This document shows positions 26,238 to 35,429 of a stretch of DNA of 64,000 nucleotides, in pieces. The notes beneath the pieces are model-generated. The model made no database searches. It had not been told where the DNA came from and saw only the letters and a list, made by a program, of their open reading frames with translations. Positions within the stretch are counted from its first letter, which is position 1, and the number at the start of each line of letters is the position of its first letter. Position numbers and translations under genes: made by a program. This DNA is from Pararhodobacter zhoushanensis (GTDB taxonomy: Bacteria > Pseudomonadota > Alphaproteobacteria > Rhodobacterales > Rhodobacteraceae), in contig NZ_REEZ01000016.1 of NCBI RefSeq assembly GCF_003990445.1, positions 1 to 64,000 on the forward strand. Direction: 5' to 3'.

Positions 26238-28222
26238 CACATCCCCGTATCGTAGAGGGCCGAGCGCTCACGGTCTTGCAGTACCTGCAGAACCTGGTCG
26301 GCAATAGCGCGAGGATCCATCCCGGCAGCGGCATGGATGGTGATCCCCCCGAGGTTAAACGTCCGGCTACCGCCCCCCGGTGCCGGAGGCGCGACGCTAT
26401 GACGGGCCGTCGCGAGGAAGTCCTGCACCCCATCGAACAGCTGCGCGACACCAGCGCCGCCGGTGGCCATGCCTTCCAGACGCGAACCCAAAGAGGACCC
26501 CATGTTACTCAGACTTGAGGCGATCTCGCTGGTTTGGCGGGCGGTTGCCACGAACGCCTGACGCGTCGGGAAAATCAGCTCTCTGCCAAGCTCACCCACC
26601 ATCGCGGCGCCCGGCATCAGCGGCCCACCGCTGGCTCGCCGCTGAACTGACCCACGACCCGGGCTCGCGCGCGTCTGGCCGTCACTGGCAGGTGGCGTTG
26701 TCGCGCCGCGCCCAGCGCCGCCACGGCCAGGACTGACCGGGGCGTCGGTCAGGAAGTCGACCACGCTGCCTGCGGTATTGGACACCCACGTGAAGGCATC
26801 TTTGATCGGCTGAAGAAGTGCCGTCACGCGTTCGGCGAGCCACTGGAACTTGTTCACCACCCAATCGACAGCAGCCTCAGCCCCTGCGCGCAATCCTTCC
26901 CATGCCGCGACACCGGCATCTCTGATCGCGTCCCAGTTTGCGATGATCAGCCCTGCAGCGACCGCGACCCCCGCGATGACAAGGCCGACCGGACCCGTCG
27001 CTGCGATCAGCATCCCAATCGCTACGCCCAGCCGCCCGACAGCGATGATCGACGGGGCAACAAACGCCGTGCCAACAGCGATCCCGAGATTTTCCCAGCC
27101 GCCGAGCATATCGGCCATCCATGTGGCGATCTCGACGATGTGCTTGCCGACGGTCAACAGGCCTGCAGCCACGTCGCGGACAACGGGCACGGCCGCGCGC
27201 ACGCCATCAACAAAGACCAGTGCGAACTCGCTCACCCGGTGGCGATTCTCGATCAGCCAATCGTTGATGTGACCCAGCTCTTCGGTAACGATTGGCATCA
27301 GCTCGCCGCCGATGGTGTAGAAGACGCCCTTCATCACCGAGCCGAGCCGCCCGAACTCTCGGCTGAACTCGCGCGCGCGCCCGGCGAGGCTCTCATCGAT
27401 GACGGCACCGGCGCGCTCACCCTCGGCCATCAGGGCGGCAAGCTCTGTTTGCGAGAGCTGCAGCACCTCGATCAGCCGCTCACCAGCGGTGCCGCCGAAC
27501 AGCTCGTCAGAAATACGCTGCCGCTCGGCATCGCTGCCGATCGACGACATGCGCCGCTGCACCTCGGCGAACAGCGCCGCCGTGTCTTGTGCCAAGGCTT
27601 GAACCTGACTCTGCGACAGCCCGATGCGGCGAAAGGCTTCCTCGGCCGGGCCCGCGCCTGTGACGGCGAACTCGTCGGAGCGCAGCGAAAGCTCTTTCAG
27701 GCCGTCAACCAGATCCTCTGTCTCAACACCATATTGCCGCGTGGCATAGCTGAGGCCAGACAGGAATTCGGTCGTCACACCAATGCGACGCGCCCAGCGC
27801 GTCTGTTCCTCGATGTCGCGAGAGGTGGCGATGGTGGTCAAGCCGATCGCGGATGTGACCGCGCCCACAGCGGCGCCGATCACGGTTGCCTGCCTGCGGA
27901 TCGTGTCGCCCGTGCGCCCCCACGCCGTGCCGACACGGCCAATCCCGTCAGAGACGCGCTGCAACCGCTCTTGCCGGCGGCGCAGCTGGTCCATCGTGCG
28001 GCCGAGCTCTGTCAGCTCACGGTCAAGCTCGGCGACGTCGCGCCCTTGGCGGACCCACATGGCGCGCTGTCGATCGAGCTCGCGCTGTCGGCGGGCAATG
28101 TCGGTGATCTCGCGGCCGACGCTCTTCAGCTGACCGGTGACACCGCGCATCGTCGAGCGCACCGACCCGGCCATGGCCGCGCCGACGGTGATGATCGCGT
28201 TTAGTCGCTGGTTATTTGCCAT
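26237..28222 (-). CDS. Tail tape-measure protein
   Basis: A protein of 661 residues from the ATG at 28222 (MANNQRL). A basic coiled-coil N-terminus (about 20-100, rich in RRQRELDRQR) leads to a TP901/P2-type tape-measure domain, then a hydrophobic centre (about 370-430) expected to enter the membrane, and a Gly/Ser-rich C-terminus. Its first bases overlap the end of the E+E' frame. The short length implies a short tail, if about 1.5 angstroms per residue holds. Confidence 0.87.
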   Translation of the reverse strand: MANNQRLNAIITVGAAMAGSVRSTMRGVTGQLKSVGREITDIARRQRELDRQRAMWVRQGRDVAELDRELTELGRTMDQLRRRQERLQRVSDGIGRVGTAWGRTGDTIRRQATVIGAAVGAVTSAIGLTTIATSRDIEEQTRWARRIGVTTEFLSGLSYATRQYGVETEDLVDGLKELSLRSDEFAVTGAGPAEEAFRRIGLSQSQVQALAQDTAALFAEVQRRMSSIGSDAERQRISDELFGGTAGERLIEVLQLSQTELAALMAEGERAGAVIDESLAGRAREFSREFGRLGSVMKGVFYTIGGELMPIVTEELGHINDWLIENRHRVSEFALVFVDGVRAAVPVVRDVAAGLLTVGKHIVEIATWMADMLGGWENLGIAVGTAFVAPSIIAVGRLGVAIGMLIAATGPVGLVIAGVAVAAGLIIANWDAIRDAGVAAWEGLRAGAEAAVDWVVNKFQWLAERVTALLQPIKDAFTWVSNTAGSVVDFLTDAPVSPGRGGAGRGATTPPASDGQTRASPGRGSVQRRASGGPLMPGAAMVGELGRELIFPTRQAFVATARQTSEIASSLSNMGSSLGSRLEGMATGGAGVAQLFDGVQDFLATARHSVAPPAPGGGSRTFNLGGITIHAAAGMDPRAIADQVLQVLQDRERSALYDTGM

Positions 28223-28621
28223 TCTTCGGCAGCCCTTCAATCCACCAGCTCAGCCGCGCGGGTGTCATGTTCTCGATTTCGGCGAGCCCCCAGCCGGTAT
28301 GCGACGCCAGGGCGAGGACGCCCCAGCGCAACTGTTCGGAGCTCAGTCGAGAAAACCCCGGTAGGCGTCCTGCACGCGCCCGTAATCCTTCATCGTCAGG
28401 CCCCGGATCTCGGCGGGGGTGCAGGACGCGAGGTTTGCGAACAGCGCAACCTCCTGCTCGCCGGCGCGGGGGTTAACGGTCTCGGCCGCCAGCTGGTCGC
28501 CGACGGTCGGCTCGCGCATGGCCAGCGTCATCACGGTAGCACCGTCGCGGACATACCCCTTGGCCAGCGTCACCGTGACGGATCCGTCCGCGTTCTTCTC
28601 GATGTACTCAGGCAGGCTCAT
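28212..28621 (-). CDS. Tail assembly chaperone E+E' made by -1 frameshift
   Basis: A -1 slip at GGGTTTT (minus strand 28358-28352) would skip the E stop at 28343 and read on for about 45 residues (LRWGVLALASHTGWGL and NMTPARLSWWIEGLP), ending at 28212 inside the tape-measure start. The extension has no start codon of its own and resembles known E' proteins. P2 gpE+E' and lambda gpG-GT use the same trick. The slip itself is inferred. Confidence 0.7.
28343..28621 (-). CDS. Tail assembly chaperone E (unshifted product)
   Basis: A protein of 92 residues (MSLPEYIEKN start) with the fold of P2 gpE-type chaperones (REPTVGDQLAAE, FANLASCTPAEIRGL). It lies between tube and tape-measure genes. Five codons before its stop lies GGGTTTT, arranged as G GGT TTT in frame, a fit to the bacterial slippery heptamer. 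Confidence 0.82.
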   Translation of the reverse strand: MSLPEYIEKNADGSVTVTLAKGYVRDGATVMTLAMREPTVGDQLAAETVNPRAGEQEVALFANLASCTPAEIRGLTMKDYGRVQDAYRGFLD

Positions 28622-28630
28622 GGTTTCTCC

Positions 28631-29137
28631 TTAGATGCCCAGGGCGGCGCGCTGCGCGGCCAGTTGGTCAGTGCCGTTGACGATGCGGATCATGTTGACG
28701 ACGTCGATCTCGTGGATCGTCACCCCGTCGATTTCCTCGCGATAATAGTCGAGCCGGATCGTGAAGGTCAGCGGCGCGGGGCTTCCCGGCGTCCACGTAC
28801 CCCGCGCGACGCGCACGATGCGCCCGCGCATCTGGTGCAGCGCCGGCTTGACCGCGCCGTCATAGCTCTCGAGCGCACCCCGGGCCGTGAGCTGAGCAGC
28901 GCTGCCCTGCACCAGCCCGAACAGCGCCAGCACATCGGCGGAATACTGCGCCAGCACAAACGAGGTCTCGAGGCCCTCCATGCCCATGTCGAGCGCGACC
29001 GGGGCGTCCATACCGCCCGCCCGGTGGTCTTCGGTGGCGATCGCCAGCTCGGGCGGGTTGTATTCGGTGACTTGGCCGGCATAGCCCCGGCCGTCGACGA
29101 ACAGCGAGAAATTCTTGAGGACGTCACGCGCGGCCAT
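28631..29137 (-). CDS. Major tail tube protein (gpFII-like)
   Basis: A protein of 168 residues from the ATG at 29137 (MAARDVLKNFSLFVDGRGYAG), two bases past the sheath stop. It matches the P2 FII tube family in length and in the TFTIRLDYYREEIDG segment. It makes the inner tube of a contractile tail. Confidence 0.88.
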   Translation of the reverse strand: MAARDVLKNFSLFVDGRGYAGQVTEYNPPELAIATEDHRAGGMDAPVALDMGMEGLETSFVLAQYSADVLALFGLVQGSAAQLTARGALESYDGAVKPALHQMRGRIVRVARGTWTPGSPAPLTFTIRLDYYREEIDGVTIHEIDVVNMIRIVNGTDQLAAQRAALGI

Positions 29138-29138
29138 A

Positions 29139-30662
29139 TCAGACAAGCTCCGTCAGATAATCCGTGGTCAGGATCGAGTTGAAGGTGATGTGCTCCGCCG
29201 GATAGGGCGGCGTGAAGTCGAAGTTGAAGAACACCTTGCCCTGCGCGATGTTCGCCGGCGTGTTCAGGTCCGGGTCAGCCCAACACCGCCCGCCGATCAG
29301 CGCGCCCTGGGCGATCAGCGAGCGCATATAGGCGTTCACCCCTTCCTCGACGTCGCGCAGGTAAGTTTTGGTGATGTTGCGATCCACCGCCCAGAGGTGC
29401 GCACGCTGCAGGCTTTCATTCAGGATGTCCGCAGTGCGACGCACCGACAGGAAGGTCCATTTCGGATCCGACGAGAGCGTGCGGTTGCCCCACAGGCGGA
29501 AGCCATCTTCGCGAATGATCGTCGCAACATTCTGCTCATTGAGCAGGTTGGCGCGGCTGTTCGCATCGCCGAGCTTGAAGTCGACGGGGCGCGCGGTGCC
29601 GGTGATGCCGTTGATCGCCTGGTTCGATGGCGACCACCAGAACCCGCGATCGTTGTCGGTCTTAGCAATCAGGCCCGCGACCCGGCTCGATGCCGGCTCG
29701 ATCGCCGTCTGATCGGACCGGAACACTTTGACCCACGGGTCGACCATGTAGACGCGGGGTGTGCCCCAATCCCCGGCGTAGCTGATCGCAGCAGCATCCG
29801 TTGTGTTCGGGCCATCGGCGATAATCACAGCGCGCAGACGTTCGGCAATGCCGACCATCTCGGCGACAACCGGGTTGGCGCCCGACTCGGGGCGTTGGTG
29901 GGTCCAGCCCGGGGCGCACAGGATGCGCGGGGCGAAGCCGACAACGCTCTCAGCCCCGACCAGGGCGTGCACACCCTCAAGGTTGCCGTCGGTGGCATTC
30001 ACCCCGCCAACGACATTCGCGAGCGTCGCCGTCTCATCCTGGCCCATGGCGACGCGAACAACGATGACGACCGCCCCGATCTGATCCATGATCCCGTCGA
30101 GCGCGGCGGGAAGCGTTCCGGCGAGTGCACCGGGCGTGCCCAGCTTGGCCGCTTCAAGGCGACTGCCGGCGACCAGAACGGGCGTGTTCAGGGGGAAGGG
30201 CTCGTCAACACCGCCGGTGAGCGCAGCCGGCGAGGCGTCCGCGACGACCACACCAGATCCGGCACCGCCTGAAGGATAGGAAACGCCGACCAGCGCGTGT
30301 GCGGCGGCTGCCCCCTCGATGGCTGCTTTAACCTCGGCGGCCGTGGACGTGATGGCACCCGCGCCGCTTGTCGCCAGGTTCACGGTGATCGCGCTGCCGG
30401 TGACTACAACGCCCAGCGCCGCATTGTTCGCGGCGGGATCGAGCAGCTCGACGGTGATCAGGTTGCCCAGCGCGCCCGCTGCCTTCGCCGTGTAGACGAG
30501 CCCGGAGTTGCCCGTACCTGTTGCACCCGTTGCCTTGGTGTCGGGGGCGGCGTTCGGCGCGGTCCCGACAATACCGATCACGCCCGACCGCACGGTGCGG
30601 ATCGGACGCGCGCCGGTGTCGATCTCGATCACCTCGACGCCGTGCAGGAAAGTCTCGGGCAT
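29139..30662 (-). CDS. Contractile tail sheath protein (gpFI-like)
   Basis: A protein of 507 residues from the ATG at 30662 (MPETFLHGVEVIEIDTG). The N-terminal strand is typical of P2 FI, the mid-section carries an immunoglobulin-like insertion (about 50-160), and the C-terminus ends with DFTPPYPAEHITF. It marks the phage as a myovirus. The start is 55 bases after a repeated CCGCCAGAGG motif and follows a terminator. Confidence 0.9.
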   Translation of the reverse strand: MPETFLHGVEVIEIDTGARPIRTVRSGVIGIVGTAPNAAPDTKATGATGTGNSGLVYTAKAAGALGNLITVELLDPAANNAALGVVVTGSAITVNLATSGAGAITSTAAEVKAAIEGAAAAHALVGVSYPSGGAGSGVVVADASPAALTGGVDEPFPLNTPVLVAGSRLEAAKLGTPGALAGTLPAALDGIMDQIGAVVIVVRVAMGQDETATLANVVGGVNATDGNLEGVHALVGAESVVGFAPRILCAPGWTHQRPESGANPVVAEMVGIAERLRAVIIADGPNTTDAAAISYAGDWGTPRVYMVDPWVKVFRSDQTAIEPASSRVAGLIAKTDNDRGFWWSPSNQAINGITGTARPVDFKLGDANSRANLLNEQNVATIIREDGFRLWGNRTLSSDPKWTFLSVRRTADILNESLQRAHLWAVDRNITKTYLRDVEEGVNAYMRSLIAQGALIGGRCWADPDLNTPANIAQGKVFFNFDFTPPYPAEHITFNSILTTDYLTELV

Positions 30663-30716
30663 GGGTTTTCCCTCGTGATGCGTTTGCGGCACTTTGCGCG
30701 GGATCCCCGCGCCGTT

Positions 30717-30726
30717 CCTCTGGCGG
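30717..30726 (-). repeat. Repeated motif CCGCCAGAGG, copy upstream of the sheath gene
   Basis: The minus strand reads GGGCAAACCGCCAGAGGAAC, 55 bases before the sheath ATG and just after a terminator. Four more copies occur upstream of other leftward genes in the prophage. Confidence 0.55.
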
Positions 30727-30736
30727 TTTGCCCGGA

Positions 30737-30764
30737 CAAGAAAGGCCCCGCGTTAAGCGGGGCC
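30737..30764 (-). terminator. Rho-independent terminator between fibre and sheath genes
   Basis: An 8-bp stem (GGCCCCGC with GCGGGGCC), 5-base loop, then TTTCTTG on the minus strand, about 25 bases past the fibre stop. A stop here implies a separate promoter for the sheath and later genes. Confidence 0.7.
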
Positions 30765-30787
30765 GAGTTGTCTACATCGATCGGCGG

Positions 30788-31726
30788 TCAGTGTCCGATT
30801 GCGATCAAATAGGCGAGGGTGCCGCCACCGCCCGAATCATCGATTTGGCAAGTCGTTGTCGATGGAGTGCCTTGGGTGAATAGCGCGTTTCCGCCCTCCC
30901 TTGGTGTGGCTGACACATTCAAGCAGGCAGACGGGAAAACCATCGGATATGTCCAGATGTACGATCCGAAGGCCGGTACCGAACATGTCGTCCACTGCAA
31001 GATCAGGCCGCTGGGCAAACGTTGGTAACCGCTTTCGCTAAGATCTGCTGATGCGTCCCACGCGGCGGACGGGCCTGCGAGATGCCACACTGTGGAGAAC
31101 TGAACGCGGACCAGCGTGGCCGAGTTGCCCGGCTTGATGGTGATGCTTGCCGTTGACCCAGCGCCGCGATCGATCTGCTCCGAACCATTCCCGTCGACGG
31201 TCAGGGCTGCCGTGCCCGTGTTATGGATCGTCACCGCGCCGCCGAAGGCCACGCTCGCAATGGCTGGCAGCGTGATCGTCGCAGCGCTGGCCCCGGTGAA
31301 CACATAACATTTGCCGACATCAGCAGCGGTCAAGGTTACGCTGCCTGTCGCTGCTGTGCCGCCAGCATAGTTGCCCAACGCGCGCTGAACGAAAGCTGTT
31401 GAAGCGATGCGCGTGCTATCGTTGAACTGGGTCTGCGTCGGCACGGTCGGGTTGCCAGTAAAGGCAGGACCCGCCAACGGCGCCTTAGCATTCAGGCCGT
31501 CGGTCAGGCCCGCAATTCCGTCGATGCCGATCGCGGCAAGATCCGCGGCCAGGGCGTCAAACTGCGCTTTGAGCCATACGGTGCGCCGCGCGAGCTGAAG
31601 GTGCGGGATGTTCGACATCCCTGCACCGGTGCCGGGATTGGGCGCGCCGCCAACAACCGGGTCGGTCGTCTCGATTTGATATACGCCACCTTCCCATGTG
31701 GCAGCGGCGTCGGAAAGGTCCGTCAT
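30788..31726 (-). CDS. Tail fibre protein
   Basis: A protein of 312 residues. The N-terminus has the short PHLQLARRTVWLKAQFDAL helix common in baseplate-bound fibres, the middle is Thr/Ala/Gly-rich beta sequence, and the end (about 245-312) looks like the gp53-type fibre tip (ESGYQRLPSGLILQW, then FPSACLNVSATP). It probably binds the host surface. No separate fibre chaperone gene follows. The ATG at 31726 follows the gpI stop directly. Confidence 0.8.
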   Translation of the reverse strand: MTDLSDAAATWEGGVYQIETTDPVVGGAPNPGTGAGMSNIPHLQLARRTVWLKAQFDALAADLAAIGIDGIAGLTDGLNAKAPLAGPAFTGNPTVPTQTQFNDSTRIASTAFVQRALGNYAGGTAATGSVTLTAADVGKCYVFTGASAATITLPAIASVAFGGAVTIHNTGTAALTVDGNGSEQIDRGAGSTASITIKPGNSATLVRVQFSTVWHLAGPSAAWDASADLSESGYQRLPSGLILQWTTCSVPAFGSYIWTYPMVFPSACLNVSATPREGGNALFTQGTPSTTTCQIDDSGGGGTLAYLIAIGH

Positions 31727-31727
31727 T

Positions 31728-32381
31728 TCATGCAACTCCGTGTGAATAGGTGCCGTCGTGGACAATTGCCGCGTCGTACAGATTGACTGCCTGCTGGTAG
31801 TCGAGGGCCCTCAGGTGCGAGCGGACAGGCGCAACCGCCCCGACAATCCGCCGGACCTGTGCAGCTTGTGCAATGCTGATCGGTTGATCGAGCGTCAGCC
31901 TGTACTCGGCCCAATGGTCTGGCTCGTCGTGATTTTTTGTGCCGTCATACAACAGGGAACCGTCATGGTATTTTCGCCCGAACCGTTCGGTCAGCACCGC
32001 ACCGCCGAGGCCGGCAGCGGCAATCGCGTCGCGCACCGCGCCAACGGTCCCCTTGCGCCGATGGACCGAAACAGACAGCGCGATTACCTCGCGTTTGCGG
32101 CCCTCTGGCCAGCTGCTCTCCCACTCATCGACAGAGAGGCCCCACGCCAGCCACGGGAGCAGCTCGGCCGAGCACGTCGCGGGATTCCAAAGGGTGCGAA
32201 GGGGAATATCCAAGAACTCAGGGCGCGCAGTAGCCTGCTCGATCGCTCGCTCCGGGTTGGTCGCTGACGATGGGAGCAGCGACGCCACAATCGTCTGGTC
32301 CGTCCAGAACAAACTGTCATCCCAGACCTCGCCGTCATTCCACATCGCCGACGGCAGAAAGGCGCTTCCGACGTCAGTCAT
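31728..32381 (-). CDS. Phage tail protein I
   Basis: A protein of 217 residues of the P2 gpI family (LPSSATNPERAIEQATAR; LPWLAWGLSVDEW; YHDGSLLYDG). It forms the baseplate part that holds the fibre. The ATG at 32381 overlaps the J stop by eight bases; an upstream in-frame start at 32393 is possible. Confidence 0.87.
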   Translation of the reverse strand: MTDVGSAFLPSAMWNDGEVWDDSLFWTDQTIVASLLPSSATNPERAIEQATARPEFLDIPLRTLWNPATCSAELLPWLAWGLSVDEWESSWPEGRKREVIALSVSVHRRKGTVGAVRDAIAAAGLGGAVLTERFGRKYHDGSLLYDGTKNHDEPDHWAEYRLTLDQPISIAQAAQVRRIVGAVAPVRSHLRALDYQQAVNLYDAAIVHDGTYSHGVA

Positions 32382-33273
32382 CGATCCCGCCATCTGTCAG
32401 AACGATTGCGGAGCACCAGCTGGCCTGCACACTGCTGATTGCGATCGATGCGGCCGGCTCGGCAAGCTCGACGCGCTGGACCCCGGGCCGGTGAAGAGCG
32501 GCATAGATGCCCGAAGTGGTGATATCCCGCCCAACCCGGTGCTGGGCTGCGGCGTATGCCTCGATCGCCTCGTGCGCGGCCGCCAGGATAACGGCCCGAT
32601 CCGGCCCGGCGTAGAAGAACAGCGTGGCCTCGATCGAATAGGCAACGATCTCGGCTGACTGCACCACGACGTTGTCGCAAAGCGGCCGGATGTCATCGTC
32701 TGAAAGCGCAGCCTCGACGGTAGCAACCAGCGCAGGACTAGCGGTGCCATCGCCGGTGGCGGACAGGATCGACACCAGAACGTCACCAGGGCTCGGGCTG
32801 GTCGTGCTGACGTCGAGCACGTCACTGTCGGCGCTGAGGGCGTGGAACACATACGCACCCGAGGGGCCAGCCGTGCTGAAGCCCTCAAGCGACAATTGCA
32901 CCCTGCGGCGCAACGCCGTGTCAGTTTCCAAGACAGCGGCGACCGGCGGCACTGCGCCGTTGTCGGCAGGCGTCACCACCAGGCGGGTCACGCCGAAGAG
33001 CGCAGCGAGGTTGTCGAGATCCGCGCCAGTGGCATAGGCGATCATATTCGCCCGGGCAGCCTCATTGATCCTTTGCCGGATCACCGTCTCGCGATACGCC
33101 GTGACTTCGAGAATTTTATAGGCGGGGTCGCTTTCAACCAAGGCGTCGAACGTCGCATCGCGTGCGCGCAAGTCAGCGAGCATCGCAGCGAATACAGCTT
33201 CAAAGTCCAAGACCTCGACGACGTCCGGGGCAGGGAGCAGGGACAGGTCGACAGCGGTATACGATCCGGCCAT
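32374..33273 (-). CDS. Baseplate assembly protein J
   Basis: A protein of 299 residues of the P2 gpJ family: MLADLRARDATFDALVESDPAYKILE near the start and a DLDNLAALFGVTRL segment near residue 85. It builds the wedge of the baseplate. Gene order V-W-J-I-fibre is as in P2. Confidence 0.88.
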   Translation of the reverse strand: MAGSYTAVDLSLLPAPDVVEVLDFEAVFAAMLADLRARDATFDALVESDPAYKILEVTAYRETVIRQRINEAARANMIAYATGADLDNLAALFGVTRLVVTPADNGAVPPVAAVLETDTALRRRVQLSLEGFSTAGPSGAYVFHALSADSDVLDVSTTSPSPGDVLVSILSATGDGTASPALVATVEAALSDDDIRPLCDNVVVQSAEIVAYSIEATLFFYAGPDRAVILAAAHEAIEAYAAAQHRVGRDITTSGIYAALHRPGVQRVELAEPAASIAISSVQASWCSAIVLTDGGIDD

Positions 33274-33275
33274 CC

Positions 33276-33611
33276 TTAAACCTCGATCCCATCGACTGCG
33301 ATCGGATCGCCAGTCGGGGTATAGATGCCCTCGACGGTCAGCACGATGCGACCGGGCTCAAGCGAGTTCACAGAGACAAGCTGCACGTCGATCCGGGGCT
33401 CCCATATTGCAAGCGCCTCGGCAGTGCTGGCGATGATGTCGAGGATCGTGTCGTCATTGACCGGCGCATCGATCAGGGAAGGGAGGTCGCTGCCATAAGC
33501 ACGGCGCATGACGCGGGTCCCTTTGCGGGTCGTCAGGATGTCACGGATCGACTGGCGCAGGTGCGCCAGCCCTTCAATGTGCTTCCCGGTGGTCGCGTCT
33601 GTGCCGATCAT
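33276..33611 (-). CDS. Baseplate assembly protein W (gp25-like)
   Basis: A protein of 111 residues of the GPW/gp25 family (HLRQSIRDILTTRKGTRVMRR and a YGSDLPSLIDAP segment). I place the start at the ATG at 33611 since the frame upstream is outside the family and holds the repeated CCGCCAGAGG motif. Confidence 0.87.
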   Translation of the reverse strand: MIGTDATTGKHIEGLAHLRQSIRDILTTRKGTRVMRRAYGSDLPSLIDAPVNDDTILDIIASTAEALAIWEPRIDVQLVSVNSLEPGRIVLTVEGIYTPTGDPIAVDGIEV

Positions 33612-33643
33612 CCGCCCATCATGCCCATGTGAGCCTCGCCAAC

Positions 33644-33653
33644 CCTCTGGCGG
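33644..33653 (-). repeat. Repeated motif CCGCCAGAGG, copy upstream of gene W
   Basis: It lies between the V stop and the W start, 33 bases before the W ATG. Here the flanks make a 6-bp stem (CAACCC with GGGTTG) around GCCAGA. Confidence 0.55.
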
Positions 33654-33660
33654 GTTGCCA

Positions 33661-34137
33661 TCAGTGGGGAACCGAGGTGTCCGCGCCGCCCGGGGTGATC
33701 CCGCCGTGAACGTGATCGGCACCCACGTTGACTCCGTTGTGCGTCAACGCCGATCCGTTGATCGTGACGCCGCCGGGTGCCGTGATGTCGACGGCGCCGC
33801 CCGCGATCGTGATGGAAACACCGCCGGGCAGCTCGATCCGATAGGTGCCGCCATCGCTGGACGGGGCAGGGAACGCATCGGACGGAATCGATGAGAGAAT
33901 GACGCCCTGCGCCGTGTCGCCGCTCGGGCAAACGACGACGACCTGCTCGCCCACGACAGGGGGGGCCCAGACCCGGGCGCCGCCGGCGCGCCCGGCCGAG
34001 AACTGCAGCCAGGCGCTTTCCGTGTCACCCCCGAACGTCACCCGTGCCCGAGCGTTCGAAGGATCCACTGCCGTGATCCGCGCCATACGGACTGCGTTGA
34101 GCAGACGCCGCTCGATGTCCGCGATCTGCTGCGTCAT
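33661..34137 (-). CDS. Baseplate assembly protein V (spike)
   Basis: A protein of 158 residues. An N-terminal OB-type domain (RMARITAVDPSNARARVTFG, then LQFSAGRAGGARVWAPPVVGEQV) leads to a repetitive beta-helix C-terminus with GGVTI-type repeats and His residues near the tip (NVGADHVHGG), typical of membrane-piercing spikes that bind iron. Confidence 0.88.
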   Translation of the reverse strand: MTQQIADIERRLLNAVRMARITAVDPSNARARVTFGGDTESAWLQFSAGRAGGARVWAPPVVGEQVVVVCPSGDTAQGVILSSIPSDAFPAPSSDGGTYRIELPGGVSITIAGGAVDITAPGGVTINGSALTHNGVNVGADHVHGGITPGGADTSVPH

Positions 34138-34691
34138 TCGCCGGGATCTCCAAGCACGGTGTCATAATCATCCGCATAATCCGTGCCGATTTCTGGCGAC
34201 CAGCTCGACACGACGCGCTGCGGCAGCGTCCCGTCATTGCGCCAGATCGAAGCGCCGACATGGATCACCTGCGCGAAGTCGACGCGCCAGACGACAAATC
34301 TATCCAGATCCGGGGCGAACTCGTCTGGCTCAACGACCGACACCTGCGCCGGGCTCACCGGCTGCCCGAAGCGGTTGCCCTCGATCAGGTGCGCGATAGC
34401 CAGCGCCAACCGGGGCGCGGCAAGATAGGCTTCGGGCTCTCGAAACCCGACGACGATATGAGCCTCGAACCGCGCAAGCATTGCCAGCTGCTCGGTGCCG
34501 ATGTCGCCAGCACTGTCGCGCTCGAAATCAGCGACGCGCACCATGCATGCGGGTAGGGCGAACTCGCGGCGATCGGGGTCATAGGCCTGGGCCGTCACCC
34601 CGAATCCACCCGCGCCAATGGCAGCCAGCTGGGCGGCGACCAGTGCGTCAAGGTCGATCGCGGTGTCAGGTGTCAGCGGTGTGTCAGGCAT
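34134..34691 (-). CDS. Hypothetical tail protein upstream of V
   Basis: A protein of 185 residues from the ATG at 34691 (MPDTPLTPDTAIDLDAL). It is soluble, with an LPACMVRVADFERDS core like proteins found between minor tail protein Z and V in Mu-like and P2-like phages. Its stop overlaps the V start by four bases. Tail completion or termination is a likely but unproven role. Confidence 0.55.
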   Translation of the reverse strand: MPDTPLTPDTAIDLDALVAAQLAAIGAGGFGVTAQAYDPDRREFALPACMVRVADFERDSAGDIGTEQLAMLARFEAHIVVGFREPEAYLAAPRLALAIAHLIEGNRFGQPVSPAQVSVVEPDEFAPDLDRFVVWRVDFAQVIHVGASIWRNDGTLPQRVVSSWSPEIGTDYADDYDTVLGDPGE

Positions 34692-34850
34692 ACGGCCCTC
34701 TCGTCTTTTGGGTCGTCTTAAGTCGATCATCACGAGAATGCGCGGCTCGCACGCTCACGTTGATGCCCTCATGATCATTGGCCATTTGGCAGAAGACGTG
34801 ACCACCTCTGGCCCGCCGGCCTCGAGCGGCGCGATCTGGTCCTTTTGCCA

Positions 34851-35429
34851 TCAGTTCCCCCGCTGGCGGCCGACCCCGTGCAGCACTCGCGCGCGCAGGT
34901 CGGACATGAAGTTCTTCATGAACACGTCGACGAGATCGTCGAAAACGTCATCTTCAAGGATCACGTCGGCGCGGTCCTTGATCGGGAAGGTCTGCTCGCT
35001 GATGGGAAAGCGACCGCGGCCCGCCCGCTTGTAGATTGTTCGTGCGCCCTTTTTGCCGACGGCGACGAACGCGCCCTGATAGGTGCGACCTCGAAACTCG
35101 GCACCGGTCGCGGTCTTCGCCGGGCGCCCCTTCAGGTCACTGACCGCGAGGTCATTGAGGCCAATCCACAGCGAGATCTCGCGCAGCTGCTGACCGCTTG
35201 AGGATCCGCGTGTTCTCCGGCCCGCCCGCAGCTCCCGCAGGCGTTTGCGCAGCGTATTTGCTCGGCGCACATCCAATCCCTTGCGCAGCGCTCTTGACGC
35301 TCTGGCGCGCATCGTCCCAGCGGTGCGAGACAGCGCCCGGCTGATGGCCATTCCGACCTGCTTTTCGGTGGCGCCAAGGTGATCCGCCGCCGCTTTGATC
35401 TCTTGCCAGTCAATCTCGGTCCTGATCAT
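34851..35429 (-). CDS. Minor tail protein Z-like
   Basis: A protein of 192 residues from the ATG at 35429, overlapping the upstream stop as ATGA. It is basic at the N-terminus and has a GAEFRGRTYQGAFVA segment typical of the GPZ family, which completes the tail near the neck. Confidence 0.65.
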   Translation of the reverse strand: MIRTEIDWQEIKAAADHLGATEKQVGMAISRALSRTAGTMRARASRALRKGLDVRRANTLRKRLRELRAGRRTRGSSSGQQLREISLWIGLNDLAVSDLKGRPAKTATGAEFRGRTYQGAFVAVGKKGARTIYKRAGRGRFPISEQTFPIKDRADVILEDDVFDDLVDVFMKNFMSDLRARVLHGVGRQRGN

